This document shows, in pieces, positions 7,595 through 13,985 of a stretch of 16,721 nt of DNA (position 1 is its first letter; every line of letters starts with the position of its first letter). The stretch is from Actinomycetota bacterium. Lineage in GTDB: Bacteria; Actinomycetota; Actinomycetes; S36-B12. The notes under the pieces are model-generated. The model ran no database searches. It saw only the letters and a program-made list of their open reading frames with translations, and had not been told where the DNA came from. The translations under genes and the position numbers were made by a program. The stretch spans positions 1 to 16,721 of the forward strand of contig VGBQ01000032.1 in the NCBI GenBank assembly GCA_016870425.1, given 5' to 3'.

Positions 7595-8221
7595 GTGCCA
7601 GACGAATCGCCGGCAGAGCCGGTCCGGGGCAGCAGCGAGCAGGTCCGCGACGCGGCTATCGCCGCCGCCCGCAATGCTTTTGCCGCGGGCAGCTACGCCC
7701 GCACCACCTTCAAGGGGCTGGCGGCGGCGGCCGGGGTCGCACCCACCGTCCTGCGCAAGTACTACGACAACAAGGACGCGGTCTTTGCCGCGGCGCTGCG
7801 GCTGCCCACCGATCCCGTCGGGGCGGTCCCCACACTCCTCGCACCCGGCGTCGAGGGATTGGGGGAGCGACTGGTGAGGTTCACCCTCGACACGCTCGGC
7901 GATCCTCAGGTCCGCGATGACCTGGTGTCGATGGCGCGCTCCGGAGCCTCGGCCGCTGCACTGACCCGATCACTGCAGGACTATCTCGACACGACGCTCA
8001 TCGATCGTGTCGTCTCTGCAGTGGGTGTGCCCGACGCGCGCATGCGGGTCGCCCTCATCTCGAGCTATCTCATCGGTGTCGCGGCCGGGCGCTACGTCAT
8101 GCGCATTGAGCCACTGGCATCGGCCAACGAGGAATACGTCGTGCGTCTCGTCGCGCCCACGATCCAGGCACTGCTCGACCCGAGGACCTCCCTGCCCAAG
8201 CCGTCCGGAGCGACTCCGTGA
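7595..8221 (+). CDS. TetR/AcrR family transcriptional regulator
   Basis: This 208-aa protein is a TetR-type repressor. After an N-terminal tail of about 12 residues, a three-helix DNA-binding domain spans about 15-62. The helix-turn-helix reads TTFKGLAAAAGVAPTVLRKY, followed by the typical YYDNKDAVFAAAL helix. The C-terminal ligand/dimer domain (about 70-205) includes SMARSG and an ISSYLIGVAAGRYV segment often seen in the TetR subgroup with a C17-type domain. The ligand is unknown. Its TGA overlaps the proC start as GTGA, so it is probably cotranscribed with proC and acuC. The simplest inference is regulation of itself or its neighbours, but no operator is evident to me. Confidence 0.9.
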   Translation: MPDESPAEPVRGSSEQVRDAAIAAARNAFAAGSYARTTFKGLAAAAGVAPTVLRKYYDNKDAVFAAALRLPTDPVGAVPTLLAPGVEGLGERLVRFTLDTLGDPQVRDDLVSMARSGASAAALTRSLQDYLDTTLIDRVVSAVGVPDARMRVALISSYLIGVAAGRYVMRIEPLASANEEYVVRLVAPTIQALLDPRTSLPKPSGATP

Positions 8222-9006
8222 TCGCGGTGATCGGCGCGGGTGCCATGGGCGAGGTCTTCGTCGCGGGTCTCCTGCGCGCGGGCACCGATCCGGGCAGGCT
8301 CGTGATCTCCGAGAAGCGCGAGGAACGCGCTCAGGAGGTGTCACGGCTCCACGGCGTACGCGCCGTCTCGATCGCCGAGGCCGCGCGCGAGGCCGCGACG
8401 ATCCTCCTGCTCGTCAAGCCCCAGGACATCGCCGGAGTCGCCGATGAGATCGCACCGTTGATCTCCGACGGGACCGTGATCATCTCCCTTGCTGCAGGGG
8501 TGCGTCTGGCTGCGCTGGAGGCGCGGCTGCCGCGAGCAGCGGTGGTGCGGGCCATGCCGAACACCCCCGCCCTCGTCGACCTCGGCATCACCGCTATCTC
8601 CCCGGGCGCATCGTGCTCGGGCGTGCAAGCGGACTATGTCCAGACGCTGCTCTCTGCCGTCGGGCCCGTCGTGCGCGTGCCCGAGGAACTGCAGGACGCC
8701 GTCACCGCGACGTCGGGCTCAGGCCCGGCATACGTCTTCCGGCTTGTCGAGGCCATGGTCGCGGGCGCCGTCGACCTCGGAGTCGACCCGGTGATTGCGC
8801 ATCAACTCGTCACCCAGACGGTACTCGGTGCCGCCACGATGGCCTCGCGGCCCGGGGCTGACCCCGCGGCGCTGCGCGCACAGGTGACGTCGCCGGGCGG
8901 CACGACGGCCGCCGCCCTGGGCGTCTTCGATGCCGGCGACCTCATGGGCCTCGTGGCCGCAGCTATGCGGGCGGCGCGCGATCGCGGCAGGGAGCTCGGG
9001 GAGTGA
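8218..9006 (+). CDS. proC: Pyrroline-5-carboxylate reductase
   Basis: ProC performs the last step of proline synthesis, reducing pyrroline-5-carboxylate with NAD(P)H in the cytoplasm. The 262-aa protein begins with the Rossmann motif IGAGAMGE (5-12), then shows KPQD at 67-70, RAMPNTPAL at 111-119, the substrate-binding SGSGPAY at 166-172, and TSPGGTT at 224-230 in the dimer domain. All signature positions are intact and length is normal. Both ends form GTGA overlaps, with the TetR gene upstream and the deacetylase gene downstream, so translation of the three is likely coupled. Position matches M. tuberculosis proC (Rv0500), which also precedes the bldC and bS22 genes. Confidence 0.96.
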   Translation: MIAVIGAGAMGEVFVAGLLRAGTDPGRLVISEKREERAQEVSRLHGVRAVSIAEAAREAATILLLVKPQDIAGVADEIAPLISDGTVIISLAAGVRLAALEARLPRAAVVRAMPNTPALVDLGITAISPGASCSGVQADYVQTLLSAVGPVVRVPEELQDAVTATSGSGPAYVFRLVEAMVAGAVDLGVDPVIAHQLVTQTVLGAATMASRPGADPAALRAQVTSPGGTTAAALGVFDAGDLMGLVAAAMRAARDRGRELGE

Positions 9007-10199
9007 GCGAGGCCGTCGCGGTCGTCTGGGACGAGGCCCTGCGGGCATACGACTTCGGGCCCGGTCACCCGCTCGCGCCGATCCGCGTGGAACTCGCCAT
9101 GAGGCTGACCCGCGAGTTCGGCCTTCTTGATGCACCCGGGGTCGAGGTCATCGAGCCCGTCGTTCCCGCAGCCCTCGACGACATCGTGGCCGTGCACCTG
9201 CCGGGCTACGTCGCCGCCGTCGAGCGTGCGTCGCAGGATCCGCGTGTTGTCGACGTCGATCGCGGGCTTGGCACACCGGATGATCCGACCTTCGCCGGCA
9301 TGCACGCGGCGTCTGCCCTGGTCGCGGGCGCGACACTCATGGCCGCGAAGGCCGTGCACTCGGGTCGCGCGCAGCACGCCGTCAATATCGCCGGAGGTCT
9401 GCATCACGCGATGCCCGGAATGGCCTCGGGCTTCTGCGTGTACAACGACATCGGCGTTGCCATCGCGTGGCTCCTGGCACAGGGCGTGCAGCGGATCGCC
9501 TACATCGATGTCGATGTCCACCACGGCGACGGCGTTCAAGAGATGTTCTACGACGACCCCCGCGTGCTCACCATCTCCCTCCACGAGAGCCCTCTCACGC
9601 TCTTCCCCGGCACGGGATTCGCCGACGAGATCGGGGGCCCGGGCGCCCTCGGCTCAGCCGTCAATGTCGCCCTGCCGGCCGGCACGGGGGATCAGGGCTG
9701 GCTGCGGGCCTTCCACGCGGTGGTCCCCGACGTGCTCGAAGCCTTCGCGCCCCAGATCATCGTGAGCCAGCATGGATGCGACACCCACATCGACGATCCG
9801 CTTGCGCATCTGGCGCTGACGGTCGATGGGCAGCGCATGTCCTACGAGGCCATCCATCGGTGGGCGCATCGCTACGCGGATGGTCGCTGGATTGCCCTGG
9901 GCGGCGGCGGATACGAATGGGTCGATGTCGTGCCGCGCGCGTGGACCCATCTCATTGCCGAGGCCGCGGGGATGCCGATCGATCCGCATTCGGCGACGCC
10001 CGCTGGCTTCCAGTCGTATGTCCAGGCGACGCTGGGTCGGCCGGGACCGGTGCGCATGACCGATGGCAGCACCCCGTGGGCCAAGCCCTTCGACCAGGGT
10101 TTCGACCCCTCCCATCCGGTGGATTCCGCCGTGCTCGCGACGCGAGCGGCCGTCTTCCCGCACCTGGGACTCGTCGCCGATCCCGACCCCTGGTTCTAG
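9003..10199 (+). CDS. AcuC-like histone deacetylase family protein
   Basis: Class I HDAC-type zinc amidohydrolases remove acetyl or similar groups from lysine; bacterial AcuC acts on acetyl-CoA synthetase. The 398-aa protein retains the active site: the His pair in GGLHHAMPG (134-135), zinc ligands D171 and H173 in DVDVHHGDG, the third ligand D265 in HIDDPLAHL, and the catalytic Tyr in GGGGY (Y304). The protein is about AcuC length, with an N-terminal segment YDFGPGHPLAPIR typical of the family. It overlaps proC by 4 nt. No acetyl-CoA synthetase or acetyltransferase lies in the window to name its substrate. Family identity is firm; the AcuC role is inferred. Confidence 0.92.
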   Translation: MSEAVAVVWDEALRAYDFGPGHPLAPIRVELAMRLTREFGLLDAPGVEVIEPVVPAALDDIVAVHLPGYVAAVERASQDPRVVDVDRGLGTPDDPTFAGMHAASALVAGATLMAAKAVHSGRAQHAVNIAGGLHHAMPGMASGFCVYNDIGVAIAWLLAQGVQRIAYIDVDVHHGDGVQEMFYDDPRVLTISLHESPLTLFPGTGFADEIGGPGALGSAVNVALPAGTGDQGWLRAFHAVVPDVLEAFAPQIIVSQHGCDTHIDDPLAHLALTVDGQRMSYEAIHRWAHRYADGRWIALGGGGYEWVDVVPRAWTHLIAEAAGMPIDPHSATPAGFQSYVQATLGRPGPVRMTDGSTPWAKPFDQGFDPSHPVDSAVLATRAAVFPHLGLVADPDPWF

Positions 10200-10223
10200 G
10201 CACCGCACCCCGCCGTGAGGGCC

Positions 10224-10237
10224 GGGGGTCGACCCCC
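10224..10237. terminator. GC palindrome, possible terminator after the deacetylase gene
   Basis: GGGGGTCGACCCCC is a perfect 14-bp palindrome 25 bp after the stop codon. As RNA it would give a 5-bp G-C stem with a TCGA loop and no following U-run. It is the only compact hairpin in the 163-bp gap before bldC, but it is short for a terminator. Confidence 0.3.
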
Positions 10238-10284
10238 TCGCCGCCGCACCGGGACCCCCACTAGGCTCGAAATCCGAATTCCGC

Positions 10285-10313
10285 GTGACGGGCGCGACAC
10301 GTTGCAGTAGCGT
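10285..10313 (+). promoter_or_regulatory. Promoter of bldC
   Basis: GTGACG (10285-10290) resembles a TTGACA -35 box. A 17-bp spacer leads to TAGCGT (10308-10313) as -10. Transcription would begin near 10320, giving a leader of about 43 nt with a strong ribosome site. This is the only clear two-box promoter I see in the window. Confidence 0.5.
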
Positions 10314-10362
10314 CGCGGCGTCACGGGATGCAGGTCATCCCTACCGGAGGCAAGGAGCAGAC

Positions 10363-10569
10363 ATGAGCGGTGGACCCGAGCGCCCCCTGGCGGAGGTGCG
10401 ATTCCTCACCGTGGCCGAAGTCGCGTCGCTCATGCGCGTGTCGAAGATGACGGTCTACCGCCTGGTGCACGCGGGTGAGCTACCCGCTGTGCGCGTGGGC
10501 CGATCCTTCCGGGTTCCCGAGCAAGCCGTGCACGACTACCTCCGCACGTCCTACATCGAGGCCGGCTGA
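10363..10569 (+). CDS. bldC: BldC-type excisionase/MerR-like DNA-binding protein
   Basis: This 68-aa protein is a single winged helix-turn-helix of the AlpA/MerR type. FLTVAEVASLMRVSKMTVYR (about 15-34) is the helix-turn-helix and ELPAVRVGRSFRVPEQAV (about 39-56) the wing and following helix. In Streptomyces, BldC binds DNA head-to-tail and controls the timing of development; non-sporulating actinobacteria carry the same gene beside the bS22 gene (Rv0500A/Rv0500B). The ATG at 10363 is chosen over an upstream in-frame start because GGAGG (10346-10350) and AAGGAG (about 10352-10357) lie just before it, the latter 5 nt away. Developmental function should not be assumed here. Confidence 0.92.
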   Translation: MSGGPERPLAEVRFLTVAEVASLMRVSKMTVYRLVHAGELPAVRVGRSFRVPEQAVHDYLRTSYIEAG

Positions 10570-10621
10570 GTCGCTGCTCAACGCCGTCCCGCCCGCGCCG
10601 CATCCCGCAGACGCGATCGGA

Positions 10622-10627
10622 TAAGGT
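10622..10627 (+). promoter_or_regulatory. -10 element before the bS22 gene
   Basis: TAAGGT (10622-10627) fits TAnnnT. It would give a leader of about 45 nt before the bS22 start. That leader holds a small hairpin, CCCGG (10635-10639) with CCGGG (10646-10650) around a 6-nt loop. No clear -35 box is seen at normal spacing. Confidence 0.45.
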
Positions 10628-10677
10628 CTCACAGCCCGGTTCACTCCGGGACCGTCTCGGACTGAATGAGGTATTCG

Positions 10678-10776
10678 ATGGGCTCGGTGGTCAAGAAGCG
10701 CCGCAAGCGCATGGCCAAGAAGAAGCACCGCAAGCTGCTCAAGCGCACGCGCGTCCAGCGCCGCAACAAGAAGTAG
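10678..10776 (+). CDS. Small ribosomal subunit protein bS22 (AURKAIP1/COX24 domain)
   Basis: This 32-codon gene is easily missed because of its size. The product starts MGSVVKKRRKRMAKKKHRK and is composed almost entirely of Arg and Lys, matching the actinobacterial bS22 family first described in mycobacterial ribosomes near the decoding centre and bridge region. The ribosome site GAGG (10668-10671) lies 6 nt before the ATG. It sits between bldC and the SDR gene, the same order as Rv0500A-Rv0500B-Rv0501. Only 6 nt separate its TAG stop from the SDR start, so they probably share a transcript. Confidence 0.95.
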   Translation: MGSVVKKRRKRMAKKKHRKLLKRTRVQRRNKK

Positions 10777-10782
10777 CAGCTC

Positions 10783-11814
10783 ATGGGTCGCGTCGTGCTG
10801 GTCACGGGCGCTGCCCGGCACCTCGGCGGACTCATGGTCCGCTCCCTCGTCCGCGACCCCTCCATCGACCGCGTGGTCGGCGTTGACGTCGAACCCCCGC
10901 GCCGCCCTCTCCTGGGGGCCGAATTCGTCCGTGCCGACATCCGCAACCCCGTCATCGGCCGCGTCCTCGCCTCTGCCGACGTGGACACCGTCGTCCACAT
11001 GGGCGTGATTGCGACCCCCCGGCAGGCCGGGGGCCGGACCGTGATGAAGGACATCAACGTCATCGGGACCATGCAGCTCCTGGCCGCCTGCCAGAAGTCC
11101 GAGTCGGTCCGCCACCTCGTCGTGAAGTCGACCGCGTCCGTCTACGGCGCGGGACCAAGGGACCCGGCGCTCTTCACCGAGGACATGACGCCTAAGCACC
11201 CGCCCACGTCGGGGTGGGCCAAGGACTCCGTCGAGGTCGAAGGCTACGTGCGTGGCTTTGCGCGACGTCGCCCTGATGTCACGGTGTCCACCCTGAGACT
11301 GGCCAACGCGATCGGTCCGCGCGTGGAGACGGCGATGACGGCGTACTTCACCCTGCCCCTCATCCCCACGGTCCTCGGATTCGATGCGCGCCTGCAATTC
11401 GTGCACGAGGATGATGCGATCGCCGCCCTGCACCGAGCGATCACGGCGGCCAAGGCAGGGGTCTTCAACATCGCCGGTGACGGCATCCTCGCGATGTCCC
11501 AGGCCGTCAGCCGCACCGGGCGGGCGAGCGTGCCGGTGCCCGGGGCCCTGCTAGGGGTGGTCGGCCGGGCCCTCGCCCCGGCGAAGATCGTGGACTTTTC
11601 GGCCGAGCAGGTGCGCTTCCTCACCTACGGTCGCGGCATCGACACGGGGCGAGCGCGTCGTGAGTTGGGTTTCACGGCGCCGCGCACCACGTCGGCGGCC
11701 TTCGATGAATTCCTGTCCGGTCACGGCCTCCGCCCCGCACTGGCCGAGACTGTGCTGTCCGGTGCCGATGACGCCTGGCGGCACATCGCTGCACGCGGAG
11801 GCGTCGGTGCCTGA
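10783..11814 (+). CDS. NAD-dependent epimerase/dehydratase family (extended SDR) protein lacking YxxxK
   Basis: This 343-aa protein has an extended-SDR fold: nucleotide-binding TGAARHLGG at 8-16, an acidic residue at the end of strand 2 (VDVE), ADIRNP at 51-56, and KSTASVYG at 115-122 holding the Ser/Thr position. Where SDR enzymes have YxxxK, this protein has WAKDS (145-149), so both catalytic Tyr and Lys are replaced. M. tuberculosis Rv0501 (named galE2) has the matching phrase with Phe and Ser as I recall, so the change seems to be a family trait. A UDP-galactose epimerase activity is therefore doubtful; it may bind NAD(P) without classical catalysis. ATG 10783 starts 6 nt after bS22. Its end overlaps the acyltransferase by 8 nt. 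Confidence 0.88.
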   Translation: MGRVVLVTGAARHLGGLMVRSLVRDPSIDRVVGVDVEPPRRPLLGAEFVRADIRNPVIGRVLASADVDTVVHMGVIATPRQAGGRTVMKDINVIGTMQLLAACQKSESVRHLVVKSTASVYGAGPRDPALFTEDMTPKHPPTSGWAKDSVEVEGYVRGFARRRPDVTVSTLRLANAIGPRVETAMTAYFTLPLIPTVLGFDARLQFVHEDDAIAALHRAITAAKAGVFNIAGDGILAMSQAVSRTGRASVPVPGALLGVVGRALAPAKIVDFSAEQVRFLTYGRGIDTGRARRELGFTAPRTTSAAFDEFLSGHGLRPALAETVLSGADDAWRHIAARGGVGA

Positions 11815-12694
11815 CGCCCGAGTGATCCCCCTCGACCCCGACGGCCATCGCGGTGCCCGCGTGCAGGCCGAGGTCGCGGGCGACACCCTCCTGGACTTCC
11901 TCCGCCGCCGTCTCACCGGCGACTACGAGGTCGACGACTTTGGCTTCGACGCCGATCTCACCGACCACGTGCTCATCCCTCCGCTGCGCCCGCTCTTCGA
12001 CCGGTGGTTTCGCGTCGAGGTGCGAGGGCTCGACAATGTGCCTTCGGCCGGCGGAGCGCTCATCGTCGCCAACCACTCCGGGACCATCGCGCTGGATTCG
12101 CTGATGACCCAGGTCGCCTTGCGCGATCACCACCCTGCGCACAGGCACCTGCGCATGCTCGGAGCGGACCTGGTCTTCCGCACGCCCTTCCTCGCGCCCT
12201 TGGCGCGCAAGGCCGGCCACACCCTCGCCTGCATGCCGGATGCCGAGCGCCTGCTCAACCGCGGCGAGCTGGTCGGTGTGTGGCCCGAGGGCTTCAAGGG
12301 TGTCGGCAAGCCCTTCAGCGAGCGCTACAAGCTGCAAAGATTCGGCCGCGGGGGATTCGTCTCGGCCGCACTGCGCGCCGGCGTACCCATCATTCCGACG
12401 GCGATCGTCGGCGCCGAGGAGACCTACCCCATGCTGGGCAATCTCTCGCCCCTCGCCCGGATCCTCGGGCTGCCCTACTTCCCGATCACGCCGACCTTCC
12501 CCTGGCTCGGTCCCCTTGGCATGGTGCCCCTGCCCAGTCGATGGATCATCGAGTTCGGTGAGCCAGTCCACACGGAGCAGGTCGCCGCAGATGCCGATGA
12601 CCCGATGGCCGTGCTCGAGCTCACCGATGCAGTGCGCGAGCGCATCCAGCAGTCGCTCTACCGCCTGCTCGTGCAGCGCGAGTCCACCTTCTAG
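11807..12694 (+). CDS. Lysophospholipid acyltransferase family protein (MGAT-like)
   Basis: Likely a membrane-associated acyltransferase that transfers a fatty acyl chain to a glycerolipid. The 295-aa protein has the family core: IVANHSGTIALD (about 86-97), a FRTPFLAPLARKAG helix, VWPEGFKG at about 158-165, the KLQRFGRGGF substrate loop, and PIIPTAIVGAEETYP (about 194-208). These are typical of the PlsC/MGAT-like superfamily, including Rv0502 in the same place. His90 and Asp97 are separated by six residues instead of the four of the classic HX4D, which I think is common in this subgroup. GTG 11807 is chosen because GGAGG (11797-11801) is 5 nt upstream; an earlier in-frame start lies deep in the SDR gene. 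Acceptor lipid is unknown. Confidence 0.9.
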   Translation: MPDARVIPLDPDGHRGARVQAEVAGDTLLDFLRRRLTGDYEVDDFGFDADLTDHVLIPPLRPLFDRWFRVEVRGLDNVPSAGGALIVANHSGTIALDSLMTQVALRDHHPAHRHLRMLGADLVFRTPFLAPLARKAGHTLACMPDAERLLNRGELVGVWPEGFKGVGKPFSERYKLQRFGRGGFVSAALRAGVPIIPTAIVGAEETYPMLGNLSPLARILGLPYFPITPTFPWLGPLGMVPLPSRWIIEFGEPVHTEQVAADADDPMAVLELTDAVRERIQQSLYRLLVQRESTF

Positions 12695-12738
12695 ATCGAC
12701 TGCTCGCCCACCGCTACCTGTTGGCCCACGCCGCCCGG

Positions 12739-13608
12739 TCAGCGGCGGATGAGTCGGCCGGCGGCATAGCCCGCGGCGACGCCGAGCCCAATGCCGGCGC
12801 TGGCAGCCAGGGCAGGCACCGCGGCGCGTCGTGCCTTGGCCCGTCGGCGGTAGTCGCGGATCGGCCAGTCGTTGTCCTTGGCGTGAGCGCGCAGCAGCGC
12901 ATCGGGGTTGATCGCCACCGGATGGCCCACCAGCGACAGCATCGGGATGTCGTTGGCAGAGTCGGAGTACGCCGAGCACCGGGTGAGATCGAGACCCTCG
13001 CGCTCGGCGATCGCGCGCACGGCCTCGGCCTTGGCCAGCCCGTGGAGCGGTGCCCCGATCAGCCGTCCGGTGTAGACCCCGCCCTTCACCTCCGCCACGG
13101 TGCCTAGTGCGCCCGTCAGTCCGAGGTGCTTGGCGATGATGGTGGCCAGCTCGACCGGCGTGGCCGTCACCAGCCACACACGCTGCCCGGCGTCCAGATG
13201 CTCCTGGGCGAGCGCGAGGGTGCCGGGGATCAGCTTGTCTGACATCTCCTCATCGAAGATCTGCTCCCCGAGGTCGACGAGTTCGTCGACGCGGCGTCCC
13301 TCGACGAAGGACAGTGCCGAGGCGGTGGCCGACGCCATGTCCTCGAGATCCTCAGAGCCACTGAGCACGAAGCGCAACTGGCGCCGACCGAAGTCCACGA
13401 CCTGGCGGGCGTCGAAGAATCGCCTGCGTGCGAGCCCGACTGCAAAGTGGAAGATGCTCGCGCCGCGCATGATGGTGTTGTCTACGTCGAAGAACGCTGC
13501 CGCGAACGGGTCGACGGGTGCGCCACCCTCGGGGAGCACCTCGGCCGCGGCTGCAGCCGCCTCGCCAGCGTGGCGATAGGCGGGCAGGACAGGCGAGCGG
13601 CGGGCCAC
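12739..13608 (-). CDS. HAD-IB family hydrolase (SerB1-like phosphatase)
   Basis: HAD-IB phosphatases act on small phosphorylated substrates such as phosphoserine. The 289-aa protein has all four HAD motifs: DVDNT at 41-45 (nucleophile D41, acid D43), VTATP at 147-151, a Lys at about 193, and SDSAND at 215-220. It belongs to the actinobacterial group that includes Rv0505c (serB1), and the neighbourhood matches. The C-terminus, about 262-285, is Ala/Gly-rich and hydrophobic with GxxxG-like spacing and a final RLIRR, suggesting a membrane-anchoring helix. It converges with the acyltransferase gene over a 44-bp gap with no clear hairpin. GTG 13608 has TAGTCT 6 nt upstream. Phosphoserine as substrate is unproven; phospholipid-related substrates are also possible. 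Confidence 0.9.
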   Translation of the reverse strand: MARRSPVLPAYRHAGEAAAAAAEVLPEGGAPVDPFAAAFFDVDNTIMRGASIFHFAVGLARRRFFDARQVVDFGRRQLRFVLSGSEDLEDMASATASALSFVEGRRVDELVDLGEQIFDEEMSDKLIPGTLALAQEHLDAGQRVWLVTATPVELATIIAKHLGLTGALGTVAEVKGGVYTGRLIGAPLHGLAKAEAVRAIAEREGLDLTRCSAYSDSANDIPMLSLVGHPVAINPDALLRAHAKDNDWPIRDYRRRAKARRAAVPALAASAGIGLGVAAGYAAGRLIRR

Positions 13609-13620
13609 CCCGTCAGACTA
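13609..13620 (-). promoter_or_regulatory. Leaderless-type promoter of the HAD phosphatase gene
   Basis: On the minus strand TAGTCT (13620-13615) is followed by GACGGG and GTG at 13608. It overlaps the -10 of the divergent thioredoxin-like gene by 5 bp. Confidence 0.6.
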
Positions 13621-13625
13621 GGGGG
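13614..13625 (+). promoter_or_regulatory. Leaderless-type promoter of the thioredoxin-like gene
   Basis: CAGACT (13614-13619) is followed by AGGGGG and GTG at 13626. The A at position 2 and T at position 6 match TAnnnT. AGGGGG directly abuts the start codon, too close to serve as a ribosome site for it. The element overlaps the HAD promoter on the other strand. Confidence 0.45.
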
Positions 13626-13877
13626 GTGGCCGAAGACCGCGTGCTACTCGTCGGCAAGCCGGGCTGCCACCTGTGCGATGACGCCCGCACGGTCGTCGCC
13701 GAGGTCTGCGCGGCCGCCGGGGTCCCCTGGGCTGAGGTCTCGATCCTCGATGACCCCGGGCTGGCCGACCTCTACGCCGAGCAGATCCCCGTGGTGATCG
13801 TCGATGGGCAGATGCACGACTTCTGGCGAGTGGACGCTGAGCGCCTCCGAGCGGCCCTGGGGATTGAACGCCGATAA
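13626..13877 (+). CDS. Glutaredoxin/thioredoxin-like family protein
   Basis: A small cytosolic redox protein of 83 aa. The sequence starts VAEDRVLLVGKPGCHLCDDA, giving a redox-active CxxC (Cys-His-Leu-Cys, about residues 14-17) right after the first strand, as in glutaredoxins. IPVVIVDG (about 56-63) provides the cis-Pro region that faces the active site. The length is that of a single glutaredoxin domain of the DUF836/GrxC-like type. It matches Rv0508, which precedes hemA in M. tuberculosis. The start is fixed by the 17-bp gap to the divergent HAD gene and the -10 element 6 nt upstream. rex follows after 108 bp. Confidence 0.9.
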   Translation: MAEDRVLLVGKPGCHLCDDARTVVAEVCAAAGVPWAEVSILDDPGLADLYAEQIPVVIVDGQMHDFWRVDAERLRAALGIERR

Positions 13878-13901
13878 TCGGACAAGCGTGTCCGTTGAGG
13901 T

Positions 13902-13920
13902 TTGTATCCTGCGTTCACAA
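13902..13920 (+). promoter_or_regulatory. Degenerate Rex operator and promoter region upstream of rex
   Basis: The sequence reads TTGTATCCTGCGTTCACAA. Its right half, GCGTTCACAA (13911-13920), equals the right half of the actinobacterial Rex site TTGTGAACGCGTTCACAA. The left half keeps TTGT but is one base further away and otherwise diverged. TATCCT (13905-13910) inside it is a good -10 hexamer, so bound Rex would block this promoter. TACCCT (13926-13931) is a second -10 candidate. Autoregulation of rex by NADH/NAD+ is likely if the weak left half still binds. Confidence 0.5.
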
Positions 13921-13985
13921 GCGCCTACCCTGGAGCCTCACCCGCCGGCCACCCGCCGCGCCTGTACCGCCAGGTAGGTCCCACC

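Noticed and set aside
12074..12097. H-x6-D instead of HX4D in the acyltransferase as loss of activity
   Set aside because: The flanking NHSGT and PEGFKG motifs are intact and wider spacing is probably normal for MGAT-like members.
12695..12738. Terminator between the convergent acyltransferase and HAD genes
   Set aside because: I found no stable hairpin or T-run in these 44 bases.
11672..13177. Minus-strand open frame of about 500 codons under the SDR and acyltransferase genes
   Set aside because: It spans two confidently identified genes on the plus strand and part of the HAD gene; composition is Arg/Gly/Ala-rich with no family features.
13902..13985. TTG at 13902 as the rex start, adding 28 residues
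   Set aside because: The extension lies over the promoter/operator region, and GTG 13986 has a good ribosome site and gives the normal Rex N-terminus.
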